Counted from the first letter of the stretch, positions 1 through 8,746 are shown. The stretch: 64,000 nucleotides of DNA from Allobosea sp. 117 (GCF_000702305.1 NZ_JNLC01000010.1:248001-312000), one strand, 5' to 3'. The notes: generated from the letters alone by a model not told the origin. Numbers and translations: made by a program.

Positions 1-346
1 GCCGGGCCAGCGTCTGCGCCGGCCGGCCGATGGGGGTGAGGAAGCGCCTGCCCTCCTCAAGGAAAAGGAGGTCGATCTCGGCCAGCAGTTCGCCGTCCAC
101 CGGGCGGCCCAGCACCTCACCCCAGATCGGCGCATATTGCGCCGACGAGCCCGCAAGCAGCGGCGAGGTCGGCAGGAAACGCCGCTCCTCGCGCAGATAG
201 TGGCAGGCCAGGTCCAGTCGCCGCTGCGCCTGCACGTCGCCCCGGCAGATGCGCCGGATAACCTCGCCCGCCGCCGGTCCCCATGTGCGGTCGAAATCGA
301 CGAGCGTGCCGTCCTTGTCGAACAGAAGGGCGCGAAGCGCGTTCAC
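1..346 (-). CDS. HAD family hydrolase (phosphoglycolate phosphatase-like), cut by the window edge
   Basis: N-terminal 115 residues of a haloacid-dehalogenase-type phosphatase; the rest lies left of base 1. Reading down from a GTG at 346 gives MNALRALLFDKDGTLVDFD, and FDKDGTLVD is the classic HAD motif I (DxDGT) holding the aspartate nucleophile and the acid/base aspartate. The following alpha-helical stretch, with TW..AAGEVI and an arginine-rich segment, looks like the cap domain of the Gph/phosphoglycolate phosphatase branch. No in-frame ATG lies nearby, so GTG is the only reasonable start. It faces away from the extensin-like gene at 464, leaving about 117 bases for both promoters. The substrate cannot be told from this fragment. 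Confidence 0.8.
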   Translation of the reverse strand, partial: MNALRALLFDKDGTLVDFDRTWGPAAGEVIRRICRGDVQAQRRLDLACHYLREERRFLPTSPLLAGSSAQYAPIWGEVLGRPVDGELLAEIDLLFLEEGRRFLTPIGRPAQTLAR

Positions 347-448
347 GATGGGGTCGGTCCGGGTTGGGAGCGGCGTCGAGGGCCTGATAGCATGAAATGA
401 AGGGCGCTCCCATCGTCGCATTTATCGGCGTCGGAGAGGTGCCCGTCG

Positions 449-456
449 GGGAGGAG
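449..456 (+). promoter_or_regulatory. Ribosome binding site supporting a TTG start at 464
   Basis: The purine run GGGGAGGA sits 7 bases before TTG 464. The next in-frame ATG (539) would remove the positive N-region and half of the signal peptide, so the TTG is preferred. Confidence 0.5.
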
Positions 457-463
457 CAAGCCT

Positions 464-1939
464 TTGGCAGGAAGGCATATTTCCGCGGCGTCGCGGATCG
501 GTTCGAAAGCCTTTCCGGTACGGGTGATTCTCGCCTCGATGCTGGTTGCCGGCCTCCTATTGCCGCTACGGTCGATCCCGGCGTCGGCGCAGTCGGGCGC
601 CGCGGGCGTGGCACGCCAGCTCGACAAGGCGGGCGAGGCGGTAAATAGGAACCTCAACGAGCTGTTCGGCACGACGCCGGCAAAGCCCGCCAAGCCGAAG
701 ACGAAACCGCGCACCCGATCGTCAGCCGCCAAGCCCGATCCGGCAAAGTCCGATCCGGCCAAACCCGATCCGGCCAAGCCGAAGGCGGCTTCCGCATCGA
801 CGCCCGTTCCGACCCCGCCGCCGCGCACGACTGATCAGGCTGATGTGGTGGACGATCAGGCCGGTCAGCCTGGTCACAGCGATGCCAAGGCCAACGCAGC
901 GGCACCTCCGGCATCGCCCTCGTCTCCGCCCCTGCCGCCGCCGCGACCCGAACCCCGGCTGGCGGCGGTGCCCCCGCCGGCATCACCGGCAACCGGTGTG
1001 ACTGCGGCCCCGGCCTCGCCCGAAGCCGCCGCCGAGCCCGAGGAGCCGGAAGCCGGGAACGATTCCGCCCCGGCGCCTCCCTCGGCACGGATGCCGGCAC
1101 GGGCACCCGTGCCGCCGGCCTCGCCCTGGCGCGCGACCAAGCGGCCGGAGAAGCCCATGGAGATGACGGCGCCCCGCCTCGCTCTGGCGCCCAGCCCCGG
1201 CGCGGTCCCTCTCCCGCCGCCGCGTCCCGGCCCCGGCCAGTCCGCCGCGCTGACGCCTGGGTCGCGAGATGCCGCGCCCGCCGCCGGCGAAGAGCGGGAG
1301 GCGGCAATCGTGGCGACGGCGCCTCCACCGGCCTCCTCCGCTCCAGCATCACCGCCCGCGGGCGCGGCGCTCGGCGCCTGCCCGGCGCTGGCGGCCGGCG
1401 ATCTTGCGGTGTTCGAGGCGGCGAGCGTGGAGGCGAAGGGCGGTTGCGGTATCGAGAATCCCGTTCGCCTCTCTGCCGTGCGCATGGCCAGCGGCCGGCT
1501 GGTGCCGCTGGAGCCGGCGGCCGTGCTCCGCTGCGACATGGCGGCGGCGGTGGTGCAATGGCTCCGCGAGGACATCGATCCGCTGGTGGCGACCCTCGGC
1601 TCGCCGCTCGACAAGGTGCTGGTCGCCGATTCCTATAGCTGCCGCCCGCGCAACCGCGTCGCCGGCGCCAAGCTGAGTGAGCACGGGCGCGGCAACGCCA
1701 TCGACACGCGCGGCTACCGGCTGGAGAACGGGCGCGAATACGTCGTCGGCGGCAAGGGCGCGCAGGCGATGCCGGTGGCTTTCCAGGAGAAGCTGAAGAC
1801 CAGCGCCTGCACCCACTTCACCACCATTCTCGGCCCCGGCTCGGACGGCTACCACGAGCTGCATCTGCATGTGGACCGCACGGTGCGGCGCACCAGCGCC
1901 GCACTCTGCCGCTGGACGGTGAAGGCGGCGACACCCTGA
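464..1939 (+). CDS. Extensin-like domain protein, exported
   Basis: 491-residue exported protein of the bacterial extensin-like (C-terminal) family, which is related to DD-carboxypeptidase-like folds and is usually of unknown function in the rhizobial envelope. A signal peptide spans about residues 1-43 (basic region, then VILASMLVAGLLLPL, ending ASAQ). Residues 45-295 are low-complexity Pro/Ala/Lys sequence, including four short DPAK repeats. The conserved domain occupies about 305-491: it has CGIENPVRL, a DSYSCRPRN segment, SEHGRGNAID and the terminal HELHLHVD, all typical of the family and consistent with metal binding by the His/Asp pairs. The TTG start at 464 is chosen for its ribosome binding site and complete signal peptide; ATG 539 is the alternative. 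Confidence 0.85.
   Translation: MAGRHISAASRIGSKAFPVRVILASMLVAGLLLPLRSIPASAQSGAAGVARQLDKAGEAVNRNLNELFGTTPAKPAKPKTKPRTRSSAAKPDPAKSDPAKPDPAKPKAASASTPVPTPPPRTTDQADVVDDQAGQPGHSDAKANAAAPPASPSSPPLPPPRPEPRLAAVPPPASPATGVTAAPASPEAAAEPEEPEAGNDSAPAPPSARMPARAPVPPASPWRATKRPEKPMEMTAPRLALAPSPGAVPLPPPRPGPGQSAALTPGSRDAAPAAGEEREAAIVATAPPPASSAPASPPAGAALGACPALAAGDLAVFEAASVEAKGGCGIENPVRLSAVRMASGRLVPLEPAAVLRCDMAAAVVQWLREDIDPLVATLGSPLDKVLVADSYSCRPRNRVAGAKLSEHGRGNAIDTRGYRLENGREYVVGGKGAQAMPVAFQEKLKTSACTHFTTILGPGSDGYHELHLHVDRTVRRTSAALCRWTVKAATP
725..780 (+). repeat. In-frame 15-base tandem repeats (DPAK) in the extensin-like gene
   Basis: Four near-identical in-frame units of the form GATCCGGC(A/C)AA(A/G)(C/T)CC encode DPAKS/DPAKP repeats in the low-complexity linker. 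Such a tract can change unit number by slippage without shifting frame. Confidence 0.6.
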
Positions 1940-2066
1940 CGCGGCAAAGGCCGCGCGTCCGACCAAGGGCCTGCTTCCGGCCCGGGCGCGTCCGCATTAG
2001 GCTGGGAGCGATCCTGGATCGCACCGGCCGCATCATGCCGCCGGTCGCCCTTTGCCGGAGCAGGCC

Positions 2067-3449
2067 ATGCTGACGAATCTTCAGATGCGCGACGTCGAGA
2101 CCGTGGTTCACCCCTACACGAATCTCGTGGCGATCCGCGAGGCGGGGCCGCTGATCCTCGAACGCGGACAGGGCGTGTGGGTGCACGACGTCGACGGCAA
2201 GCCCTATCTGGAGGGCATGGCCGGCCTGTGGTGCACGGCGCTCGGCTACGGCAACGAGGAACTGGTGGAGGCCGCGAGCGCGCAGATGCGCAAGCTGCCC
2301 TTCACCCACATCTTCGGCGGCAAGAGCCACGACCCGGCGATCGAGCTCGCCGAGAAGCTGAAGGAGATGGCCCCGGTGCCGATCTCCAAGGTGTTCTTCA
2401 CCTGCTCCGGCTCCGAGGCCAACGACACCCAGATGAAGCTCGTCTGGTACATGAACAACGCGCTCGGCCGGCCGAACAAGAAGAAGATCATCTCGCGCAT
2501 GCGCGCCTATCACGGCGTCACCATCGCCTCGGCCTCGCTCACGGGCCTGCCGGGCAACCACAACGATTTCGACCTGCCGATCGCGGGCGTGCGGCACACC
2601 ACCTGCCCGCACTACTACCGGCTCGCGGAAGCCGGCGAGAGCGAGGAGGATTTCGCCTCCCGCCTCGCCGCCGATCTCGAGGCGCTGATCCTCGCCGAGG
2701 GGCCGGACACGGTCGCCGCCTTCATCGCCGAGCCTGTGCTGGGCGCCGGCGGCGTCATTGTGCCGCCGAACACCTATTACCCGAAGATCCAGGCGGTGCT
2801 GGAGAAGTACGACGTCTTCTTCATCGGCGACGAGGTCATCACCGGCTTCGGCCGCCTCGGCACGGCCTTCGGCTGCACCGCGCTGGACATGAAGCCGAAC
2901 TCCATCTCCATCGCCAAGGCGCTGTCCTCCGCCTATCAGCCGATCGGCGGCGTGATGATCCCCGAGGACATGTATCAGGCGATGCTGGAGGAGAGCCGCA
3001 AGTTAGGCAGCTTCGGCCACGGCTACACCTATTCGGCCCATCCGGTGGCCGCCGCGGTGGCGTTGAAGACGCTGGAGATCTACGACCGCGAGAACGTGTT
3101 CGAGCGGGTGCGCGCCAAGATCCCGCAATTCGACGCCCGCCGCGCCGCGCTGGAGGACCACCCGCTGGTCGGCGAGGCGCGCGGCATGGGGCTGGTCGCC
3201 GGCATCGAGATCGTCGCCGACAAGAAGAGCAAGGCGCAGTTCGACCCGAAGCTCGGCGTCGCCGCCAAATGCGTCGCCTTCGCGCAGGCCGAGGGGCTGA
3301 TCGTGCGCAACGTGTTCGGCGACGCGGTCACCATCTGCCCGCCGCTGGTCATCTCGCCGGCCGAGATCGACGAATTGTTCGACCGCCTGACCCGCGCGCT
3401 CGACAAGACGCTCGACTGGGCGACCCGCGAGAAGCTGCTGGCGGCGTGA
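2067..3449 (+). CDS. Class III pyridoxal-phosphate aminotransferase (omega-transaminase type)
   Basis: 460-residue fold-type I aminotransferase that would move an amino group from an omega-amino acid, amine or polyamine to pyruvate or another keto acid. Visible landmarks are GMAGLWCTALGYGN near the N-terminus (typical of the omega-amino acid:pyruvate subgroup), CSGSEANDT for phosphate binding, GDEVITGFGRLG carrying the PLP-binding aspartate, and SIAKALSSAYQP with the Schiff-base lysine. Length matches the family. ATG 2067 (MLTNLQMRD) follows a GGAG at 2057-2060; an in-frame TTG at 2052 is less likely. It stands alone: the extensin-like gene ends 127 bases earlier, and a palindrome follows downstream. 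The exact substrate cannot be set from sequence. Confidence 0.9.
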   Translation: MLTNLQMRDVETVVHPYTNLVAIREAGPLILERGQGVWVHDVDGKPYLEGMAGLWCTALGYGNEELVEAASAQMRKLPFTHIFGGKSHDPAIELAEKLKEMAPVPISKVFFTCSGSEANDTQMKLVWYMNNALGRPNKKKIISRMRAYHGVTIASASLTGLPGNHNDFDLPIAGVRHTTCPHYYRLAEAGESEEDFASRLAADLEALILAEGPDTVAAFIAEPVLGAGGVIVPPNTYYPKIQAVLEKYDVFFIGDEVITGFGRLGTAFGCTALDMKPNSISIAKALSSAYQPIGGVMIPEDMYQAMLEESRKLGSFGHGYTYSAHPVAAAVALKTLEIYDRENVFERVRAKIPQFDARRAALEDHPLVGEARGMGLVAGIEIVADKKSKAQFDPKLGVAAKCVAFAQAEGLIVRNVFGDAVTICPPLVISPAEIDELFDRLTRALDKTLDWATREKLLAA

Positions 3450-3487
3450 GGGCGGCGCGAGCTGCTCCCATCCTGTGAAAGCCTCAT

Positions 3488-3514
3488 CCCGGACGGCTGA
3501 CAGGCCGATCCGGG
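3488..3514. repeat. REP-like palindrome after the aminotransferase gene
   Basis: CCCGGACGGC (3488-3497) pairs with GCCGaTCCGGG (3504-3514) around the loop TGACAG, with one bulged A. The form (ATCCCGGA...TCCGGGA) resembles palindromes scattered through rhizobial genomes. It may also end transcription of the aminotransferase gene, but no T-run follows. The rest of 3450-3720 shows nothing I can name. Confidence 0.45.
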
Positions 3515-3720
3515 AGCGTCGCGTGACATATGTGGTCCGGGGCCGCGAATCACCCTGAGCATCGTCATGTCTGGCTTCGGGGAGCAGATCGGCGCCCTCA
3601 ACATGACGTAACGTCAATTCGCCGCCTTGAGAAAGTCATAGCGGTCGGTTCTTAAGCGGTTTCCCCGCTTGCCGGCCGTTGCGCGCCGGCTCCGCTCGCG
3701 ACGAAAGGGCTGCCCTTCTC

Positions 3721-4650
3721 ATGGCGCGTCTCTTGGCCCGGCCCATCAGCCGCCGCATGTTGCTCGCCGGCACCGTGACCACGCTGACCGGTGGCGCCGC
3801 GATGGCCGGCTATGCCGGCTTCGTCGAGCCGGCCGTCCGCCTTGTCGTCACCACCTATCGCCCGCGCCCGGCGACATGGCCGGCGGACTACCCGCTCTCC
3901 GTCGCGGTGATCACCGACCTGCATGTCGGCGAGCCGATCATGGGCCTCGGGCGGATCGAGGAGATCGTCGCGCGCACCAATGCGCTCGCCCCCGACCTCG
4001 TCGTGCTGCTCGGCGACTACACGCCGACCCAGCGCCTCGTCACGCGCCCCGTCCCGCTCGACGAGGCGGCCCGTGCTCTCGCCGCGCTGAAGGCGCCGCT
4101 CGGGGTGTGGAGCATCATGGGCAATCACGACTGGTGGGACGACCCGGTGGCGCAGGCGAACCGGCGCGGCCCCACCGCCTCGGCCCGGGCAATGGAGGCG
4201 GCGGGCATCCCGGTCCTCGAGAACAAGACGGTCAGGATCGCCCATGGCGGCCGCCATTTTTGGCTCGCCGGCCTCGGCGATACCATCGCCTTCCGCACCG
4301 GCGAGCACAATTCGTTCAAGGGCGTCGACGACCTGCCCGGCACGCTCGCCCAGATCGAAGACGATGCGCCGGCCATCCTGCTCGCCCACGAGCCCGACGT
4401 GTTCGTCGACGTGCCGGACCGCATCGCGCTCACCCTCAGCGGCCACACCCATGGCGGGCAGGTGCGCATCGCCGGCTGGTCGCCGATCGTGCCCTCGACC
4501 TACGGCAACCGATTCGCCTATGGCCATGTGGTCGAGGACGGGCGCCACCTCATCGTCTCGGGTGGGCTCGGCTGCACCAGCCTGCCGGTGCGGATCGGCG
4601 TGCCGCCGGAGGTGGTGCGGGTCGAGCTCGGCGGCGCGGTGGGCGCCTGA
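3721..4650 (+). CDS. Metallophosphoesterase with twin-arginine signal
   Basis: 309-residue calcineurin-like phosphoesterase of the YkuE/YaeI kind, which hydrolyses phosphodiester or phospholipid headgroup bonds outside the cytoplasm. All dimetal-site motifs are present in order: ITDLHVG (D-x-H), LLGDYTP (GD), IMGNHDWW (GNHD), LLAHEPD and LSGHTHGGQV (GHTH). The N-terminus SRRMLLAGTVTTLTGGAAMAG is a plausible twin-arginine export signal, so the enzyme probably acts in the periplasm or on the outer face of the membrane. ATG 3721 places the RR pair properly; a TTG at 3679 would only add a charged tail. It converges on the L,D-transpeptidase gene across a shared stem-loop. Confidence 0.85.
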   Translation: MARLLARPISRRMLLAGTVTTLTGGAAMAGYAGFVEPAVRLVVTTYRPRPATWPADYPLSVAVITDLHVGEPIMGLGRIEEIVARTNALAPDLVVLLGDYTPTQRLVTRPVPLDEAARALAALKAPLGVWSIMGNHDWWDDPVAQANRRGPTASARAMEAAGIPVLENKTVRIAHGGRHFWLAGLGDTIAFRTGEHNSFKGVDDLPGTLAQIEDDAPAILLAHEPDVFVDVPDRIALTLSGHTHGGQVRIAGWSPIVPSTYGNRFAYGHVVEDGRHLIVSGGLGCTSLPVRIGVPPEVVRVELGGAVGA

Positions 4651-4668
4651 ACAAAGTAAACGACAAGT

Positions 4669-4700
4669 AAAAAGGGCGCCGCCCGGCAGGCGACGCCCTT
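4669..4700 (-). terminator. Intrinsic terminator between convergent genes
   Basis: AAGGGCG-c-CGCC (4672-4683) pairs with GGCG-a-CGCCCTT (4689-4700) around a 5-base loop. Read on the minus strand the stem is followed by TTTTT (complement of 4669-4673), so it best serves the L,D-transpeptidase gene. Being nearly symmetrical it may also stop the facing metallophosphoesterase transcript. Confidence 0.8.
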
Positions 4701-4728
4701 CTCAAATCGCGCGAGGCCGGTCAGGCGG

Positions 4729-5331
4729 TCAGAGGACCACCACTTCCGTGCCCTGCGGCACCCGGTTGTAGAGGTCGATCACGTCCTCGTTGAGCATGCG
4801 GATGCAGCCCGAGGAAATCGCCTGCCCGATATATTCCGGCTGGTTGGTGCCGTGGATGCGGAACAGCGTGTCCTTGTTGCCCTGGTAGAGGTAGAGCGCA
4901 CGCGCGCCCATCGGGTTGTGCGGGCCGGGACCGACGAAGTTCGGCACGCCGGCGATGCGCTCCTTGATCTCCGGGGTGGGCGTCCAGGTGGGCCACTCGG
5001 TCTTGCGACCGACCTTGGCCTCGCCCTTGAAGGCCAGGCCTTCCTCGCCGACGGTCACGCCGTAGCGGATCGCCTTGCCGCCATCCTCGACGAAGTAGAG
5101 GAACTTCTTGTCGGTATCGACGACGATGGTGCCGGGCTTCTGCGCACCGGTGTAGTCCACGATATGCCGCTGATACATCTCCGGCGGCAGCACCTTCTGG
5201 TACGGCGCGTTGGCGAGCAGCTTCTTGTCGCGCGGCTTCATCGCGGCGTCCGAAGCCAACTCCTTGGTTGAGTTGACGCACGCACCCAGACACAGCGCCA
5301 GCAGCACTGCGCTCATAATCCGCAAGGTCAT
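4729..5331 (-). CDS. L,D-transpeptidase (YkuD domain) lipoprotein
   Basis: 200-residue lipoprotein predicted to form 3-3 crosslinks in peptidoglycan or to attach proteins to it, acting in the periplasm. The first 18 residues form a lipoprotein signal with lipobox LGAC (acylated Cys18). The YkuD catalytic domain covers about residues 66-200, with the conserved HGTNQPEYIGQAISSGCIRM signature: His160 and the nucleophile Cys176, in the standard SxGCIRM context. Length suits a single-domain anchored enzyme. It is a single-gene unit with a strong terminator behind it; upstream lies a 300-base gap. Confidence 0.92.
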   Translation of the reverse strand: MTLRIMSAVLLALCLGACVNSTKELASDAAMKPRDKKLLANAPYQKVLPPEMYQRHIVDYTGAQKPGTIVVDTDKKFLYFVEDGGKAIRYGVTVGEEGLAFKGEAKVGRKTEWPTWTPTPEIKERIAGVPNFVGPGPHNPMGARALYLYQGNKDTLFRIHGTNQPEYIGQAISSGCIRMLNEDVIDLYNRVPQGTEVVVL

Positions 5332-5631
5332 CGCCCGCTTCTCCAGAATCGTTCAAATGCGGCCATTTGCCCCCGGCCGCGAGGCTGTATCCTTCGATTA
5401 GCTCAACTCGGGTGCGCCTTGAAGAGGCCACATCGGCGCCAAATACGTGTCGCGGCAGTATGTTGCCGAAAAGCCGCACTCCTTACGTCAACTGAAAGCC
5501 GGCCCGGTTTTGCCTCAATCAGACCTTGGTAGGCCTTATACTCTTCCCCGGATTTGCTTATTTTTGTCGCAGTCGCTGCCCATCTGTATAGCAACCTGCC
5601 CAGTATGGCAGCGACTTTAATGGAGGAAGAC
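5332..5631. other. 300-base divergent intergenic region
   Basis: Lies between the L,D-transpeptidase start (minus) and the small gene at 5632 (plus). It should hold both promoters, but I could not place convincing -35/-10 pairs; a TATACT at 5537-5542 has no well-spaced partner. No gene is supported here. Confidence 0.4.
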
Positions 5632-5850
5632 ATGTCTGCCGAGGAGTCCCGGGACGTCGAACCGGGGAGTGGACGTTGGGAGAGTTCCGAGCAACGCCAG
5701 CATTGGCGCGAGATCGGGATTTCGGCCGTTGCCGCGGCCGCCCGTTATGCCGTTGACAAGACGCCGGCCGCTGCCCCCGCCACGGGTGAGGCGCAGGCCG
5801 ATGGAGCGAAAGTGGTAACCCTTCGCGACGCCGAGTATTTCGCGGTCTGA
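5632..5850 (+). CDS. Small protein of unknown function, 72 residues
   Basis: Short gene starting at ATG 5632 with a well-placed GGAGGA at 5622-5627. The product is an acidic hydrophilic N-terminus (MSAEESRDVEP), a predicted amphipathic helix around HWREIGISAVAAAARYAV, and an Ala/Pro-rich tail. There is no signal peptide or membrane span. I do not recognise a family. The good ribosome binding site supports translation. A small perfect hairpin lies 79 bases downstream (5929-5945). Confidence 0.55.
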   Translation: MSAEESRDVEPGSGRWESSEQRQHWREIGISAVAAAARYAVDKTPAAAPATGEAQADGAKVVTLRDAEYFAV

Positions 5851-5928
5851 TCCGCACGGGGCCTCCCTTGAAGGCCGCCGCGTCGCCTGCAGCACCCTGA
5901 AACCCGAGCGATCCGCCTGAAGACTGCG

Positions 5929-5945
5929 CGATGCGATCCGCATCG
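5929..5945. repeat. Small perfect inverted repeat
   Basis: CGATGCG, 3-base loop, CGCATCG. It sits between the 72-residue gene and corA, with no T-run after it. The remainder of 5851-6103 shows no gene. Confidence 0.35.
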
Positions 5946-6103
5946 GCGCGGGGAAGGTTTCGTCGTCTCCGAGGACTCCGCCTAGACACCGGCGTCCTGA
6001 CGGCGAAGGTCGGCTCGGCTGGAATGCGCAGGCAGAATGGCGCCGGTTTGTCCCGCCGCCCGCCGGAGCGTATAGGCTGGCTCGTCCAACGGAGGTCGGG
6101 TTC

Positions 6104-7081
6104 ATGCTGTTCGCCTATCGCCTGCGCGAGGGCACGCTGGAGCGCAGCGAGGTGCCGCCCGGCGGGCCGGTGCCGGACGACGCGGTCTGGCTCGATCTGT
6201 TCGATCCCCGGCCCGGCGAGGACGCGCTGGTCGAGCGCGCGCTCGGCATCGCCGTCCCCACCCGGGAGGAGATGGTCGAGATCGAGCCGTCGAGCCGTCT
6301 CTACACCGAGAACGGCGCCACCTTCATGACCGGCAGCATCGTCTGCAACGCCGACAGCGAGCGTCCGACGCTCGCCGCGGTGTCCTTCATCCTCGCCGGG
6401 CGGCGGCTGGTCACCGTGCGCTATGACGAGCCGAAGCCGTTCCGCCTCGTCACCTTCAAATTGGGCAAGACCTGTTCCGCCCAGATCGCCGGCGACCAGC
6501 TCCTCATGGAGCTTCTCGACGCCATCATCGACCGCGCCGCCGACATCATCGAGCATCTCGGCGCCGAGATCGACGGCGTCTCCCAGCGCATTTTCGAGCG
6601 CAATGGCGGGCGCAGCGACCAGAACCAGCGCTACCGGGCGCTGCTGCGGATCATCGCGCGCAAGGGCGACCTCGCCTCCAAGGTGCGCGAGAGCCTCGTC
6701 TCCATGGCGCGGCTCGTAACCTTCCTCGCCGCCGAGAACGGCGAGAAGCGCGTCTCCAAGGAACAGCGCGCCACGCTGAAGAGCATGCAGCGCGACGTTT
6801 CCTCGCTGACCGACCACGTCAGCTATCTCGCCAACAAGATCACCTTCCTGCTCGACGCCACGCTCGGTATGGTGTCGATCGAGCAGAACAACATCATCAA
6901 GATCTTCGCGGTGCTCTCGGTGGTGCTGATGCCCCCCACCCTGATCGCCTCGATCTACGGCATGAACTTCCAGTACATGCCGGAGTTGGGGGATCGCCTG
7001 GGCTACCCGCTGGCGCTGCTCGCCATGCTGGTGGCGGCGATCCTGCCCTACTGGTTCTTCAAGTGGAAACGTTGGCTGTGA
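6104..7081 (+). CDS. corA: CorA-family magnesium/divalent cation transporter
   Basis: 325-residue homopentameric inner-membrane channel for Mg2+ and related divalent cations. The first 260 residues form the cytoplasmic alpha/beta funnel and long stalk helix; two transmembrane helices end the protein (about 262-285 and 298-320). Between them is the diagnostic YGMNF selectivity signature (IYGMNFQYMPELG), followed by the acidic loop and the basic C-terminus FFKWKRWL. Length and layout are typical of CorA; the ZntB branch has a very similar structure, so the transported metal is not certain. ATG 6104 is preceded by GGAGG at 6091-6095. No Mg2+ riboswitch-like leader is apparent. Confidence 0.92.
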   Translation: MLFAYRLREGTLERSEVPPGGPVPDDAVWLDLFDPRPGEDALVERALGIAVPTREEMVEIEPSSRLYTENGATFMTGSIVCNADSERPTLAAVSFILAGRRLVTVRYDEPKPFRLVTFKLGKTCSAQIAGDQLLMELLDAIIDRAADIIEHLGAEIDGVSQRIFERNGGRSDQNQRYRALLRIIARKGDLASKVRESLVSMARLVTFLAAENGEKRVSKEQRATLKSMQRDVSSLTDHVSYLANKITFLLDATLGMVSIEQNNIIKIFAVLSVVLMPPTLIASIYGMNFQYMPELGDRLGYPLALLAMLVAAILPYWFFKWKRWL

Positions 7082-7101
7082 AGGCAGCAAGGCTGCCGGC
7101 A

Positions 7102-7146
7102 CGTCATCCTGAGGTGCGAGCGCGGCGAGCCTCGAAGGATGCTCGC
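7102..7146. repeat. Intergenic repeat (CATCCTGAGGT...CTCGAAGGATG type)
   Basis: CGTCATCCTGAGGTGCGAG is followed by GAGCCTCGAAGGATGCTCGC. The same two blocks recur at 15077-15182, there as a mirrored pair. It lies between the convergent corA and SDR genes. Confidence 0.7.
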
Positions 7147-7168
7147 TCCACCGTTCGGCCGCGCGCCC

Positions 7169-7918
7169 TTACACGTGCTGGCCGCCATTGATGTGGATCT
7201 CGGCCCCGTTCAGGTAGGACGAGGTTTCCGTGCACAGCACGTAGATGATCTTCGCCACCTCGTCCGGCGTGCCGAGCCGGCGCATCGGGATCTGCTCGAC
7301 CAGCTTCTCGGTGCCCGGTGAGAGGATCGAGGTGTCGATCTCGCCCGGCGCGATGGCGTTCACCCGGATGCCGAGCGGGCCGAAATCGGCGGCCATCTCG
7401 CGGGTCAGCCCCGCGAGCGCAGATTTCGAGGTGCCGTAGGCGGCGCCCGCGAAGGGATGCACCCGCGAGCCGGCGATGGAGGTGACGTTCACCACCGCGC
7501 CATGGGTGCGCTTGAGCTCGTCGAGCAGGCCGCGCGCCAGCAGGATGGGGGCGAAGAAGTTCACCTGGAACACGCGGTGCCAGTCTTCCTGGGGCGTGTT
7601 GATGGTGTTCAGCCGCGATCCTCCCGCTCCCTTGGGCGAGATGCCGGCATTGTTCACCAGCGCGTGCAGCTCGCCGTCGGGAAGCCGCAGCTTGATCTCC
7701 TCGACGGCGCGCAGCGTGTCGGCGGGATCGGAGAGGTCGACCTGGATGTGGTCCTCGGGCCCCATCTCCCACGGGCAGTTCTCCGGGAAGGCGTGGCGTG
7801 AGCAGGTGATCACCCGCCAGCCCGCCGCGGAGAAGCGCTTCACCGTGGCGTGGCCGATGCCACGCGAGGCGCCCGTCAGCAGCAGGATCCGGCGAGGCTG
7901 GTTCGTGGCCTGTGTCAT
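7169..7918 (-). CDS. SDR family NAD(P)-dependent oxidoreductase
   Basis: 249-residue classical short-chain dehydrogenase/reductase. The cofactor motif TGASRGIG is at about residues 15-22, NNAG near 88-91, and the catalytic Ser with YGTSKSALAGL (YxxxK) in mid-protein. The C-terminal half keeps the usual PGEIDT segment and the terminal NGGQHV. Substrate cannot be inferred. It lies 31 bases downstream of pdxH on the same strand and is probably co-transcribed with it, but the shared task is unclear. ATG 7918 gives the standard family length. Confidence 0.88.
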   Translation of the reverse strand: MTQATNQPRRILLLTGASRGIGHATVKRFSAAGWRVITCSRHAFPENCPWEMGPEDHIQVDLSDPADTLRAVEEIKLRLPDGELHALVNNAGISPKGAGGSRLNTINTPQEDWHRVFQVNFFAPILLARGLLDELKRTHGAVVNVTSIAGSRVHPFAGAAYGTSKSALAGLTREMAADFGPLGIRVNAIAPGEIDTSILSPGTEKLVEQIPMRRLGTPDEVAKIIYVLCTETSSYLNGAEIHINGGQHV

Positions 7919-7949
7919 GGGCTTCCAATAGCTCAGGGATGACGGCGTG

Positions 7950-8576
7950 TCAGGGGTAGAGGCGCGTCTTGGTCCAGCCGCCGCTGTCGGGGTCGGCGCG
8001 GCGGAACACGATGCGGTCGTGCAGCCGGAACGGCCGGTCGTGCCAGAACTCGATCTGCACCGGGCGGATACGGAAGCCGGTCCAGTGCGGCGGCCGCGGC
8101 ACCTCGCCGAGCGCGTATTGCGCGGTCACTTTCGCCACCGCCGCCTCCAACGCGAAGCGCCCTTCGAGCGGGCGCGACTGCTGGCTCGCCCAGGAGCCGA
8201 TCTGCGACAGGCGCGGGCGGGTGGCGAAATAGGCGTCCGCCTCGGCCTCGCTCACCCGCTGCACCGGCCCGCGCACCCGCACCTGGCGGCGCAGCGACTT
8301 CCAGTGGAACACCACCGCCGCCTTCGGATTGGCGGTGAGCTCTTCGCCCTTGGCGCTGCCGGTGTTGGTGAAGAAGGTGAAGCCGCGCTCGTCGCGGGCA
8401 TTCAGCAGCACCATGCGCACGTCCGGCAGCCCGTCGGCGTCGACGGTAGCGAGCGCCATGGCGTTCGGATCGTTCGGTTCGCTCGTCTTCGCCTCGGCAA
8501 ACCATTCCTCGAAAAGGCGAAATGGTTCGGAAGCCGCGGTGAAATCACCGGAAATTAACTGTTCTTGCTGTTCCAT
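7950..8576 (-). CDS. pdxH: Pyridoxine/pyridoxamine 5'-phosphate oxidase
   Basis: 208-residue FMN enzyme that oxidises pyridoxamine- or pyridoxine-5'-phosphate to pyridoxal phosphate, the last step of vitamin B6 synthesis and salvage. Recognised from the order of conserved blocks: [34 protein letters not shown], the FMN-binding [27 protein letters not shown], and the terminal [14 protein letters not shown]...DRIVFRR...LYP, which is near-invariant in PdxH. Start ATG 8576 gives a typical N-terminal extension. It heads a minus-strand pair with the SDR gene and is divergent from the lipoprotein gene at 8747. Confidence 0.95.
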   Translation of the reverse strand: MEQQEQLISGDFTAASEPFRLFEEWFAEAKTSEPNDPNAMALATVDADGLPDVRMVLLNARDERGFTFFTNTGSAKGEELTANPKAAVVFHWKSLRRQVRVRGPVQRVSEAEADAYFATRPRLSQIGSWASQQSRPLEGRFALEAAVAKVTAQYALGEVPRPPHWTGFRIRPVQIEFWHDRPFRLHDRIVFRRADPDSGGWTKTRLYP

Positions 8577-8746
8577 GGGTCATCGAAGCGTTCAGACCGG
8601 GGTGATCTCCCCGGCGGTGGTGCGGGCGGACGGCAGTGGCGGCGATATCTTCGGACAAGCGTTATCCGACCTCGCGGATTTCGGCCATGCCCGCACGGAA
8701 CGAATCTGCCGCCGCGGCGAACTGTCCCTCACCATATAGGCGGCAT

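Noticed and set aside
5510-5542. Promoter TTGCCT/TATACT before the 72-residue gene
   Set aside because: The spacer is 21 bases, too long for a usual sigma-70 promoter.
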